From: Dehalococcoidia bacterium
Lineage (GTDB): Bacteria > Chloroflexota > Dehalococcoidia > Dehalococcoidales > UBA3254
Direction of reading: 5' to 3'
Assembly: GCA_025361145.1 (NCBI GenBank)
Contig: JANYAV010000018.1
Location: 1 to 64,000, forward strand
DNA length: 64,000 nucleotides
Shown: one piece after another, positions 54,311-62,708 of the stretch
How the letters are laid out: the number at the start of each line of letters is the position of its first letter
Numbering within the stretch: the stretch's first letter is position 1
Notes under the pieces: model-generated
Told to the model about the DNA's origin: nothing
Database searches by the model: none
Seen by the model: only the letters and a program-made list of their open reading frames with translations
Position numbers and translations under genes: made by a program

Positions 54311-55342
54311 GTGTCTAACAACAACTTGAGAGAAGACAGGGATAATAAAGTAGTTCAGGGTTCGGGTTCTGATAACGAACGTAAAATTATCTCTATTTTA
54401 AAAGTTCTCAGTGAATCATCCGAACCGTTGGGATCGATTACTATTGCCCGCGAATTGGAACGCTATGGTATTTTCCTAAGTGAAAGGGCTATACGCTATC
54501 ACCTCACGATTACTGATGAGCGTGGTTATACTCATCCTATGGGCAGGGACGGCCGTATGCTGACATCCCAGGGAGTAGAGGAATTGCGTATGGCATTGGC
54601 TCCCGATCAGGTGGGTTTTATCCTGGACAAACTGGAATTGCTGGCTTTCCGCACCACACTCAATCCGCTTGATAGGAGTGGACTGGTACCGATCAATACC
54701 TCCATTTTAGACGTCAATAAATTTGATAAAGCCCTGGTCATTATGAAAGAAATCTTTAAGGCTGGATTGGCGGTCAGCGATCTGGTGATTACCGCTCGAG
54801 AAGGGGAGAAGATCGGTTCAGTGATTGTACCTCAAGGGAAAGTTGGCCTGGGTACGGTTTGCAGCGTGGTAGTAAACGGAGTTCTGCTTAAGGCCGGTAT
54901 TCCCATCGAATCACGATTCGGGGGAGTGCTGGAAATCCGCGATAGTAAACCCCGGCGTTTTGTATCCTTGATCAGCTATAGTGGCACTTCGCTCGACCCA
55001 TCTGAACAATACATCCGGGCAGGGATGACAGCGGTTACTAGCGCTGCCCATGGCAGCGGCAAGATATTGGCTAATTTCCGTGAAATACCCGCTTTGGCAC
55101 GCAGCTTGGTGGATGAGAAAATCACCCAATTGAAGACTGTAGGGATTCATGGTGTTTACCTGCTAGGTAATACCAGCGAACCTATCTGCCAGATTGCCGT
55201 TGGATTGAACCGAGTAGGATTAATTATGGTGGGTGGTTTGAATCCGGTAGCGGCAGTAGCAGAAGCTGGTATTGAAGTTGAAAATATATCTGAAAGCGGC
55301 CTGGTAGAATACCGCCAGCTTCAGAGCATCCAGAGTCTTTAA
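54311..55342 (+). CDS. nrpR: NrpR-family nitrogen regulator (HTH plus one NrpR/DUF128 domain)
   Basis: A 343-residue protein. An N-terminal winged helix (about 24-85, ILKVLSESSEPLGSITIARELE, ERAIRYHLTITDERGYTHPMG) precedes a single NrpR effector domain (about 100-340, GLGTVCSVVVNGVLLKAGIP, SRFGGVLEI, GLIMVGGLNPVAAVAEAGIE). In methanogens NrpR represses nif and gln genes at GGAA-N6-TTCC sites and is released by 2-oxoglutarate. Bacterial homologues are rarer. The genes around it (glnA, amt, glutamate synthase) make a nitrogen role likely. GTG start 54311 with GAGG upstream. Confidence 0.88.
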   Translation: MSNNNLREDRDNKVVQGSGSDNERKIISILKVLSESSEPLGSITIARELERYGIFLSERAIRYHLTITDERGYTHPMGRDGRMLTSQGVEELRMALAPDQVGFILDKLELLAFRTTLNPLDRSGLVPINTSILDVNKFDKALVIMKEIFKAGLAVSDLVITAREGEKIGSVIVPQGKVGLGTVCSVVVNGVLLKAGIPIESRFGGVLEIRDSKPRRFVSLISYSGTSLDPSEQYIRAGMTAVTSAAHGSGKILANFREIPALARSLVDEKITQLKTVGIHGVYLLGNTSEPICQIAVGLNRVGLIMVGGLNPVAAVAEAGIEVENISESGLVEYRQLQSIQSL

Positions 55343-55369
55343 AAAGTCGATATTGGTTGGTTTTTTAAA

Positions 55370-56083
55370 TTATTTTACTTCTCCATTGATGCCGATCACA
55401 ATTTCCTTAAAGGGGAGATCGATTCCGCTGGCGGCCAGTGCTTTCTTAGCGAAAAAGGTTAATCCACCACAGCAGGGCACTTCCATGCGCACCACAGTCA
55501 GACTTTTAAACTTAGATTTCTTGATAATATCAGTTAATTTAACCAGGTGAGCTTCTGCGTCATCCAGCTTTGGACAGGCAATAAGTACCGCATGGTCTTT
55601 TAAAAAGTCCGCGTGTAAATTAGGGTAAGCGAAGGGCACGCAGTGGGCGATCAACATCACATCCGCCCCATTCAAGAATTTGGCCCCTGGAGGCACCAGG
55701 GTAAGCTGGACAGGCCAGTGGGTCAACTTAGAGTCCTGTCGTCCCGCCACGGCTGTAAGGTTAGGTCTGGCCGCAAATTCTTTAACGGCTGAACCAGGGC
55801 AGCCGCAGGGAGAGGTTCTCTCGGCCTTTTTCTTTTGCTCCAGGTAGCCTTTAACTGCCTCCTCGTTAAATTCTTCTGCTTCTCTTTCTATGATATGCAG
55901 AGCGCCCTGCGGGCATTCTTTCAGACAAGCCGCCAGACCGTCACAATATTGGTCTTTTACCAGTTTGGCTTTGCCGTTCACTAGGGCTAGAGCGCCTTCC
56001 GCGCAGGAACTTATGCAATCTCCGCAGCCGTTGCACTTCTCCTCGTCGATCTGGATGATTTTTCTGATTGTTTTAGCTGACAT
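55370..56083 (-). CDS. 4Fe-4S ferredoxin-domain protein
   Basis: A 237-residue protein. The first 65 residues are a ferredoxin with CNGCGDCISSCAEGA and CDGLAACLKECPQGA. The remainder contains CGCPGS, an IAHCVPFAYPN segment, LIACPKLDD, and VPCCGGL, so more cysteines may hold a second metal site. Its role is unknown. I chose ATG 56083 with AGGAGA upstream; the longer frame overlaps the zinc-ribbon gene. The two genes overlap by 11 bp and are coupled. Confidence 0.8.
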   Translation of the reverse strand: MSAKTIRKIIQIDEEKCNGCGDCISSCAEGALALVNGKAKLVKDQYCDGLAACLKECPQGALHIIEREAEEFNEEAVKGYLEQKKKAERTSPCGCPGSAVKEFAARPNLTAVAGRQDSKLTHWPVQLTLVPPGAKFLNGADVMLIAHCVPFAYPNLHADFLKDHAVLIACPKLDDAEAHLVKLTDIIKKSKFKSLTVVRMEVPCCGGLTFFAKKALAASGIDLPFKEIVIGINGEVK

Positions 56084-56324
56084 TTTTATTCTCCTGCTCT
56101 TCTCCGTGCATCGCTTTCCATCTTTCTTCTCCCAAACACTCTCTGGCTTTGGCACACCATTGTATGCAACTTGGAGTCTCTTCTTTGTAGACATAGGAGC
56201 TGCATTTACGGCATTTGACACGGGTTTCGTCGGAAAAGATCTCTACTTCATTACCGCACTCAGGACACTTGTGCAAAGAGATTTTTAGGTTACGGCTGTC
56301 CTGACCTGGGCAGTGGCTGACCAT
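56073..56324 (-). CDS. Small zinc-ribbon protein coupled to the ferredoxin gene
   Basis: An 83-residue protein with CPECGNEVEIF and CRKCSSYVY knuckles forming a zinc ribbon, then CIQWCAKARECLGEERW, a further Cys cluster. ATG 56324 has GGAGG 6 nt upstream. It is the first gene of the two-gene minus-strand operon. Function unknown; the pair may form a redox module. Confidence 0.75.
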   Translation of the reverse strand: MVSHCPGQDSRNLKISLHKCPECGNEVEIFSDETRVKCRKCSSYVYKEETPSCIQWCAKARECLGEERWKAMHGEEQENKNVS

Positions 56325-56421
56325 TTGAAACCTCCATGAAAGATTTTAGTAATCAATTAGTAGCAACTAGTTGTTAGTTATTAGGAGTATTTAGTTTCTG
56401 GTATATAGAGAAACCCCTAAT

Positions 56422-56446
56422 CAATATTTATATTATATAAATATTG
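56422..56446. promoter_or_regulatory. Inverted repeat CAATATTTATA-TTA-TATAAATATTG in divergent spacer
   Basis: An 11-bp perfect inverted repeat with a 3-nt centre between the divergent ferredoxin operon and FMN reductase gene. Its form suggests a dimeric repressor site. The 241-bp spacer shows no gene. Confidence 0.5.
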
Positions 56447-56516
56447 CGCGGAGTTTATCGGCGTCTTTATTCCGGGGTCTGAATTATCTTCATTAAATCC
56501 TATTTTATTGCTTTAT

Positions 56517-56532
56517 TTTATCATATGATAAA
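56517..56532. promoter_or_regulatory. Perfect 16-bp palindrome TTTATCATATGATAAA
   Basis: It lies 33 bp before the FMN reductase ATG, where an operator overlapping the promoter would be expected. The sequence is distinct from the first repeat in the same spacer. Confidence 0.5.
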
Positions 56533-56565
56533 CATAGGGAATGTATTGCAACTCAGGAGAATAAT

Positions 56566-57123
56566 ATGGAAAAACAATTATTGATAATGGGAATGGCCGG
56601 TAGTCTGCGAAAAGGGTCCTACAATCGGGCGCTCCTTCGAGCTGGTGTGGAATTGGTGCCCGATGAAGCCAGACTTGAAATCTTCGATCTGGAAGGAATA
56701 CCCCCTTTTAATCAGGACCAGGAAAATTCTCCTCCAGAGAGAGTGAGGGAGTTTAAAAGCAGGTTAAAAGCGGCGGACGCCATTTTGTTTGCTACACCAG
56801 AATACAACTATTCAATTCCGGGTGTGTTAAAAAATGCCATGGATTGGGCTTCCCGCCCTCAAGGTGATAATGTTTTACAGGATAAACCGGCGGCTATTAT
56901 GAGCACTTCTACCGGAATGTTAGGAGGGGCCAGGGCGCAGTATCACCTGCGCCAATCCATGGTTTCTCTGGATATGCATCCGGTTAATAAACCTGAGGTT
57001 ATGGTGACTTTTGCCCCGCAGAAGTTCGACGAAAATGGTAAGTTTACCGATGAAAAAGGCAGAGAAGTAGTAAAGTTGCTATTAAAAGCACTGATAGATT
57101 GGACTAGAAAGTTACAGAGGTGA
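56566..57123 (+). CDS. NADPH-dependent FMN reductase (ChrR/YieF-like)
   Basis: A 185-residue flavodoxin-fold oxidoreductase. The FMN phosphate loop MAGSLRKGSYNRALLR, the segment FATPEYNYSIPGVLKNAMDWASRP and MLGGARAQYHLRQ match the ChrR/azoreductase-like quinone or chromate reductases. It probably performs two-electron reduction of quinones. AGGAGA precedes ATG 56566. Two palindromes upstream suggest repression by a dimeric regulator. Confidence 0.9.
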   Translation: MEKQLLIMGMAGSLRKGSYNRALLRAGVELVPDEARLEIFDLEGIPPFNQDQENSPPERVREFKSRLKAADAILFATPEYNYSIPGVLKNAMDWASRPQGDNVLQDKPAAIMSTSTGMLGGARAQYHLRQSMVSLDMHPVNKPEVMVTFAPQKFDENGKFTDEKGREVVKLLLKALIDWTRKLQR

Positions 57124-57447
57124 TTATCTGAACATTCGGTCGTTATTGTCGTCTGACTGTCTTTTCAGGTCTTCTTCGGCGGTCTGCAAAGCGGCGACAT
57201 CATCGATTGATTGATCATTATTGATCTCGGTTTCTATGGTTTGGCGGGATTCGTCGGCATAGAAGTCATTTCCGCAGTTCTGGCAGCGGTAAGTGACATA
57301 GCGCTGGCCTCTCCAAACTTTAACATAAGCTTCTTCGCCAGTTCCATGATGAGTAATGACCTTCGTCTCGGTGCTTTGACACTGCGGACACGGCTTGTGT
57401 GGGGAGGTGTTATTTTGAGATGGTTTTTGACGTTTAAACGGCCACAT
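57124..57447 (-). CDS. Zinc-ribbon hypothetical protein
   Basis: A 107-residue protein with CPQCQSTETKVI and CQNCGNDFYADE knuckles and a Gln/Asp-rich acidic C-terminus. Its stop abuts the FMN reductase stop (convergent). I do not recognise the family beyond the ribbon. It begins MWPFKRQKP, suggesting a basic N-terminus. Confidence 0.6.
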   Translation of the reverse strand: MWPFKRQKPSQNNTSPHKPCPQCQSTETKVITHHGTGEEAYVKVWRGQRYVTYRCQNCGNDFYADESRQTIETEINNDQSIDDVAALQTAEEDLKRQSDDNNDRMFR

Positions 57448-57475
57448 AAAATTTTATAATAATACCGGGCATAGT

Positions 57476-57730
57476 TTAAATGTTACGCGGCGCCCCTCTT
57501 TTTAGATTGTCCGGGGCTTTAATAACCAGCACGTTGGTAGATTTTACCAGATAAACCGGGTTGCCTTCAGCGTCATATTCACCATCGAGGCGCACGATTT
57601 CAGAGACTACCGCTTTCATACGGATGTTAGAACCGTCCTCCAGAGTATAATCGTTCCACTCTTCGTGATTGCTGCGGAATCGGACTTCTAATCCATCAAC
57701 ATCTCGTCCTTGCCACTTAATAATCGGCAT
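57476..57730 (-). CDS. Hypothetical protein
   Basis: An 84-residue protein, probably all-beta (MPIIKWQGRDVDGLEVRFRSNHEEWNDY would be cut here: only its first part MPIIKWQGRDVDG is quoted as marker). It has the motif LVKSTNVLVIKAP. The ATG at 57730 is followed by an open frame whose codon use resembles its neighbours. No domain is recognised. Confidence 0.5.
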   Translation of the reverse strand: MPIIKWQGRDVDGLEVRFRSNHEEWNDYTLEDGSNIRMKAVVSEIVRLDGEYDAEGNPVYLVKSTNVLVIKAPDNLKRGAPRNI

Positions 57731-57830
57731 AGTAGCACCCCCTATCCTGGTCGACTATGTAATAAAAATAGTTTATTGAGCAGTTTTTGTCAAAAGGACG
57801 AGTTATTGGTAAATAGTAATTACTTTTTAG

Positions 57831-59756
57831 TTATAGGACAAGAGGTAGGATTCTGGCGGCGAGGCCGCCGATAAGGAGAGCCAGGATAATTTCGCCGACC
57901 ACAATCGCGGCTGTAACTTTATATCCAGTCTCTTTAAAGAGAACAGCAATGGTGGAGATACAGGGAATATAAAGCATTATGACCAGGGCAAAGACGACCA
58001 TTTGAACCGGAGTCATGATGGTTGAAACAGCCGCGCCGCCGGCCATAGAGATCAATAATGCAAGATTTGCCTCCTTTCTGAGGATCCCGAAGATCAAAAT
58101 AACGCCGGCAAAAGCGGGTAATCCCAACCACCAGACTGTGATAGGATCAAGAAAGCGGGTTACATATTCCATCCAGTGAAAGACTTGCATAGCTTCGATC
58201 ACCATACTGCCAGCCACGATTAAGGGGATGCCGATGGTTAGGAAATCCTTAAATTTGTACCAGGCCTGCCTCCAGACTACCTTCAAAGAGGGTGTGCGGA
58301 AATCCGGGATCTCCATAATAATACCGGGAGATGTACTGGGAATGAGGTTATTTAGCAGCTTACCGATCAAGAAGATCAGGATAAATTGGAAGAGAAATAT
58401 TCCGAGCGCCCATTGCCAGCCGATGAATGCTCCGACTAGCCCCAGCACAACCGAAGAGCGGGCTGAGCAAGGCACCAGAGTTGATAAAAAGGTGGCGATC
58501 AAGCGGTCGCGTTTATTTTCCAGAATTCGGCAGGCCAGGCAGGCCGGGACGTTACAGCCGAAACCCATAATGAGCGGCAGGCTGGCTTGACCATGCAATC
58601 CGAGGGCATGGCTGGGTCGGTCCAGCATAAAGGCCATTCTGGGCAGATAACCGCTTTCACCTAGCCACGAGAGAATGAAATAAAAAGGCAAAATGAAGCC
58701 GATGGCCACAGAAAGGGCCGCATAAAATCCTACTACACTACCGTTCCATAAAATAGAGCCGATGGGGCCCGTAGCGTGAGGATTAAAGCTTTCAAAAAAA
58801 CGGGTAATTAGATTAGACATCCAACCGCCGAATAACGAGATGAAAACGAGGATGGCAGCCATGGTTATTATAAAGACAAAATAACCTCCCACCGGGTGCA
58901 GAGTAACATTGTCGAAAAAGCTTGTCAATTTATGTTGGGGGATGGAAAACTGGCTAATTTGGCGGCTGATCCGTGCGGCCGTGGTATATCTTTCTGAGGC
59001 TATGACGGTAGCGCTGTCTTCCCCGTGAATGGCGCTCAGTTCTCCAGCGGCTGTTTCTACCTTCCGGATGATGTCCGGCCAGCGGCTGGCGATCTCTCCA
59101 GTCAAGGCCAGATCTTTTTCCAGCAGTTTTAGGGCGGTCCAGCGGGTATTATAGTCCAGTCCGGCTTCTTGGAGGTCCTGGTGCAATTTGTCTATTCGAT
59201 TTTCAATCTCAAGGCCGTATTTAATCTCCGGGCATGGATTAAGGCACTTTTCCTCAACGATTTTCAACGAGGCATCAACTAGTTCATGCACCCCTATGCC
59301 TTTGATGGCTATAGTATCTATCACCGGATAGCCCATTAGACTGCTCAATTTTGCTCCGTCGATCTGCATATGCCTTTCCAGGGCGATGTCTGTGTAATTG
59401 AGAGCAATAACGCAGGGCAGTCCCATTTCTTTAAGCTGGAGAGTGTAATATAGGTTACGCTCCATGGAGGTGGCATCCAGAACATTGATAATCACATCGG
59501 GTTTATTCTTTAAAATGTAATCACGGGTCACCGCCTCGTCAGGGGAATAAGTGGCAAAAGAATAAACTCCGGGCAAATCTACTACTTTAAATTCGCGGCC
59601 GTCATGAAAGAGCCTCCCTTCTTTGATGCCCACGGTTTTACCGGCCCAGTTACCGGTTTCCTGGACCAGTCCGGTCAATTGGTTGAAAATAGCGCTCTTT
59701 CCTACATTGGCGTTGCCGGCCAGTGCCAGAGTGATAAGGGACTTATTTTCATTCAT
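57831..59756 (-). CDS. feoB: Ferrous iron transporter FeoB
   Basis: A 641-residue membrane GTPase. The G domain has G1 GNANVGKSAIF, G3 DLPGVYSF and G4 NYTD. The GDI-like helical domain spans about 165-270, then two Gate domains in the membrane, with GFGCNVPACLACR and VPCSARSSVVLGLVG conserved. It imports Fe2+. FeoA is present only as a C-terminal part of the upstream DtxR regulator, 4 bp away, so the pair is one operon. Confidence 0.95.
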   Translation of the reverse strand: MNENKSLITLALAGNANVGKSAIFNQLTGLVQETGNWAGKTVGIKEGRLFHDGREFKVVDLPGVYSFATYSPDEAVTRDYILKNKPDVIINVLDATSMERNLYYTLQLKEMGLPCVIALNYTDIALERHMQIDGAKLSSLMGYPVIDTIAIKGIGVHELVDASLKIVEEKCLNPCPEIKYGLEIENRIDKLHQDLQEAGLDYNTRWTALKLLEKDLALTGEIASRWPDIIRKVETAAGELSAIHGEDSATVIASERYTTAARISRQISQFSIPQHKLTSFFDNVTLHPVGGYFVFIITMAAILVFISLFGGWMSNLITRFFESFNPHATGPIGSILWNGSVVGFYAALSVAIGFILPFYFILSWLGESGYLPRMAFMLDRPSHALGLHGQASLPLIMGFGCNVPACLACRILENKRDRLIATFLSTLVPCSARSSVVLGLVGAFIGWQWALGIFLFQFILIFLIGKLLNNLIPSTSPGIIMEIPDFRTPSLKVVWRQAWYKFKDFLTIGIPLIVAGSMVIEAMQVFHWMEYVTRFLDPITVWWLGLPAFAGVILIFGILRKEANLALLISMAGGAAVSTIMTPVQMVVFALVIMLYIPCISTIAVLFKETGYKVTAAIVVGEIILALLIGGLAARILPLVL

Positions 59757-59760
59757 AGCG

Positions 59761-60483
59761 TTATTCCTGCTTAGCTAAATCTTGCTCTACAAAGACATTA
59801 CAGGCCACTTCATCTCCCAGCGCCAGTTTGCAGCCTCGCAACGAGATTTCCACAGGGCCTTTAAGGGGAGCGATGCGGTTAACCTTAATTTGAGTGCCGG
59901 GGGTTAATCCCAAATCCTGCAGTCTTTTAAGGGCTTTATGATCGCCGCGAATAAAGGCCACTCTGGCCTCCTGTTTTTCTTTTAGGGAAGAGACCGAGAC
60001 TACGTTAGTTTTGCGTTTGGCCACTTCACTCAGGTCTTGCCCTTTCCATTTCTGGCACTGGTCGCAGGTCTGAAATTCCAGATTACAGGCAGGAATGACC
60101 TGCTTGTCATCCGGACATTTATCTGGGGCTTTGAGAGTCCGGCAAAGCGCTCTTTCAGCTTCATCCGAAAGGCTGTGTTCCATAGCGCAGGCCTCGTTGT
60201 GTACCTTCTCATTACCGATATTGAGGACATTATGTAAAAAGTATTCTAGTAGACGATGCTTGCGGGTCATCTTCTCGGCGATTTTGTAACCGGCCGGGGT
60301 TAAAGTGACACCCTGATAGGGAGAATAGTTAACCATATCCTCATCCGCCAACTTTTTCAACATTTCAGTCACGCTGGCCGGCGAGATTTTGAGCCTTTTA
60401 GAAATGTCTGAAGTTCCGGCAGTGCGACCGTTTTGAGTGAGATGATATAAAGCCTCCAAATATTCTTCTGTGCTGGCGCTCAT
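59761..60483 (-). CDS. DtxR-family metal-dependent regulator with FeoA-like domain
   Basis: A 240-residue regulator. The N-terminal winged helix (about 1-60, EEYLEALYHL, ISKRLKISPASVTEMLKKL) and the metal-binding dimerisation domain (HRLLEYFLHNVL, CAMEHSLSDE) are typical of DtxR/MntR/IdeR. A Cys-rich insert (CPDDKQVIPACNLEFQTCDQC, about 123-143) follows, and then a FeoA/SH3-like domain (about 165-235). ATG 60483 with GGAGAG upstream. It probably represses its own operon with feoB through the palindrome at 60496. Confidence 0.9.
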   Translation of the reverse strand: MSASTEEYLEALYHLTQNGRTAGTSDISKRLKISPASVTEMLKKLADEDMVNYSPYQGVTLTPAGYKIAEKMTRKHRLLEYFLHNVLNIGNEKVHNEACAMEHSLSDEAERALCRTLKAPDKCPDDKQVIPACNLEFQTCDQCQKWKGQDLSEVAKRKTNVVSVSSLKEKQEARVAFIRGDHKALKRLQDLGLTPGTQIKVNRIAPLKGPVEISLRGCKLALGDEVACNVFVEQDLAKQE

Positions 60484-60495
60484 CAATTCTCTCCT

Positions 60496-60541
60496 ATTTA
60501 GGTATACCTAAATTATAACTTAAAATAAAGTGAAAAAGCAA
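60496..60541 (-). promoter_or_regulatory. Promoter and DtxR-type operator of the feo operon
   Basis: ATTTAGGTATACCTAAAT (60496-60513) is a perfect 18-bp palindrome of the iron-box type TTAGG-N-CCTAA. On the minus strand TATAAT (60512-60517) is the -10 and TTGCTT (60536-60541) a -35 with 18-bp spacing. The palindrome overlaps the -10 and the start site, so metal-loaded regulator should block initiation. Confidence 0.8.
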
Positions 60542-60586
60542 GGAAGATAGCCCATGATGATTTTCTAGTAAATAGTAAGTGGAAGT

Positions 60587-62086
60587 TTAGATGATAGGCT
60601 TAATCTTGTAGATTCTGGCTTCTCCGGCGGACAGATTAAAGATCAGGCCGGGATGGGCCATGATCTTGCCATTTTCGGTTGAAGTAGTTTTTCCGAAGAT
60701 TTCTTCCAGGTTATAGTTAAATTCCTCATCCACATCATCCTGGAAACAGACCCGACCGACGGATGATACACGTGAGAGATTTACCAAAGTAAATCTCGAT
60801 TCCCCTTCGGATTTCCAGAGGTAGGCTACCAGGTTGTTATTAGTAAGATCTATATGGGCATATACCTCTTTCAAGCGCCAAGCGCCTGAGTGGTAAATAT
60901 CATCGTTTATAACTTTAAGCAGTAAGGAATAAAAAGACGCGACAACTAGATCGAGTTTTTCCGCCCTGGACTGTCGGAGTTGGAGGGGTAGGCGTATCCG
61001 TCGGCCATCCATCTGACCCTGAAAAAATAACTTTAATCCGGGAAGACCGGCGAAGAGTGCGGTATTAGCTGGCAACCGGTCGGGTCCGAAGGCTGTGATA
61101 TTGCGAGGCTCGTCATGGTTTTCAATAAATCGCAGCAATTTATTCTGGTAGGATATGTCGGCTTTCAGGTGCAAGAAGACTTCGTGGGGTGGCCCGTTTC
61201 TTAGCCTATCATAAAGTCTCTTATCGTAAACAAAGTCAAAACCCAGTTGTTGCAAAGTCCATTCGGTATCCCAGTAGGCTTCTGCCATGTAAATTAAATT
61301 GGGGATTGTGGTGATGAGCTGTGACCAGAATTCCTGCGGAGGCATTTTATAATGATTATTGAGGTTGGTCCAGCCCCACACCCTCTGGAAAACATCATTT
61401 AAAACCAGCATGGCCATATCGCAGCGCAAGCCGTCACAGTGCAACGAAATGTCCTTGGCGCGCTCGATCATGGCGGTGCGGACATCTGGATTAAAGTAGT
61501 TAAGTTGCGCGGTGTCCGTCCAGGGCGGAAAATTCGGATCACGTCCGTGGGCTATATAAAGAGTTTTCTGTTGATTTTGAATAGTGAAAAAAGCCTGCTT
61601 ATCTTTTTGATAGTCGGTTTCAGAGCCCTGGATATAATATTCCGGATGTTCAGAAAGCCAGCTGTGATCTATACCGGTGTGGTTGGGCACGAAATCCAGG
61701 ATTAATCCTATACCGCGTCTATTCAATTCAGCTCTGGCATGGTCCAAATCGGCCCAGGTTCCTATCAAGGGGTCAGGACCATAGGAACTGATGGAGTAAC
61801 AGGATCCAATGATATCTTCCGTAGAGCACTGAGGCAGGATTTCGTTAAATTGAGTACGGAATTCAGGGGAATTCAAGCTGATTTTACGCCCTTCCTGGCT
61901 GCGGTTCCAGACGCCCATCAACCAGACGAAATCCATGCCCATCGTCTTGATTTTGTCCCACTCTTCGTCTGGAACTCCGCCCAAAAAGACAGTTCTACCT
62001 AGCCTTGTTGATAGCTCAAAAAGCCAGGCGACAGTGTTGATTTCTAAAAGTAAAGGATGTTTACGATATGCGAATTTAGCAGACAT
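60587..62086 (-). CDS. GH13 alpha-amylase family enzyme
   Basis: A 499-residue protein with a TIM barrel of the alpha-amylase clan. Conserved regions are DFVPNHTG, GLRCDMAML (catalytic Asp nucleophile), YMAEAYWD (acid/base Glu) and FIENHDEPR (third Asp). A C-terminal beta domain follows. The substrate cannot be told from the sequence; candidates include amylase, maltosyltransferase or a sucrose-phosphorylase relative. No signal peptide is visible, so it is probably cytoplasmic. ATG 62086, no strong SD. Confidence 0.85.
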   Translation of the reverse strand: MSAKFAYRKHPLLLEINTVAWLFELSTRLGRTVFLGGVPDEEWDKIKTMGMDFVWLMGVWNRSQEGRKISLNSPEFRTQFNEILPQCSTEDIIGSCYSISSYGPDPLIGTWADLDHARAELNRRGIGLILDFVPNHTGIDHSWLSEHPEYYIQGSETDYQKDKQAFFTIQNQQKTLYIAHGRDPNFPPWTDTAQLNYFNPDVRTAMIERAKDISLHCDGLRCDMAMLVLNDVFQRVWGWTNLNNHYKMPPQEFWSQLITTIPNLIYMAEAYWDTEWTLQQLGFDFVYDKRLYDRLRNGPPHEVFLHLKADISYQNKLLRFIENHDEPRNITAFGPDRLPANTALFAGLPGLKLFFQGQMDGRRIRLPLQLRQSRAEKLDLVVASFYSLLLKVINDDIYHSGAWRLKEVYAHIDLTNNNLVAYLWKSEGESRFTLVNLSRVSSVGRVCFQDDVDEEFNYNLEEIFGKTTSTENGKIMAHPGLIFNLSAGEARIYKIKPII

Positions 62087-62134
62087 TTGTTTTATATTGT
62101 ACTCTAAAAACTTTCAGATAGGTATGCTGAAACG

Positions 62135-62695
62135 TTATTGTTTCTGTGGTTTAACCCGGAGGGGGATGCCCGCTACCATGAAATAGACTTCATCGGCGCT
62201 GCGAGCTAGCATCTGGTTAGCGCGACCGAGAAAATCACGGTATAGCCGGGCCAGACGGTTGTCAGGCACGATATCCAGCCCAACCTCATTGCTAACAATA
62301 ATGAAAGAGGCTGGGAGAGCCTTCAGACACTCCTGAAGCTCAGTGATCTCTTCGATAACTTGCTTCTCACTCTCAGCTTCGCTGAGAGTGGCGAATTGCT
62401 CATCTGGATAACGGCATAAAAGGTTACTAACCAGCAGAGTGATACAGTCAATCAGGATCAACTCCTCTTTCTGATAGGCGATATCAATCTTGTCACCTAT
62501 ATGCTGCTCAACTTCCAGTGTCCGCCAGTGAGTGGGACGCTCAGCCTGGTGTTTTTCAATGCGGAGACGCATGGATTCATCACCTGCGGAAGCCGTGGCC
62601 ACAACAAGGACCGATTTGGCCTGAGCGGCCATCTCCTGCGCCAGATGGCTTTTACCGCTGCGAGCGCCGCCCAGAATCAAGGTTACCTTCTTCAT
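62135..62695 (-). CDS. cobU: Adenosylcobinamide kinase / adenosylcobinamide-phosphate guanylyltransferase
   Basis: A 186-residue enzyme activating adenosylcobinamide to its GDP form in cobamide salvage. The P-loop LILGGARSGKSHLA, DCITLLVSNLL and IVSNEVGLDIVPDNRLARLYRDFLG are CobU signatures. I start at ATG 62695 because it opens the P-loop domain; the longer frame upstream overlaps the next gene. It lies in a minus-strand run with a Dph6-like gene and cobC. Confidence 0.93.
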   Translation of the reverse strand: MKKVTLILGGARSGKSHLAQEMAAQAKSVLVVATASAGDESMRLRIEKHQAERPTHWRTLEVEQHIGDKIDIAYQKEELILIDCITLLVSNLLCRYPDEQFATLSEAESEKQVIEEITELQECLKALPASFIIVSNEVGLDIVPDNRLARLYRDFLGRANQMLARSADEVYFMVAGIPLRVKPQKQ

Positions 62696-62708
62696 ATCAA
62701 TCCACCGC

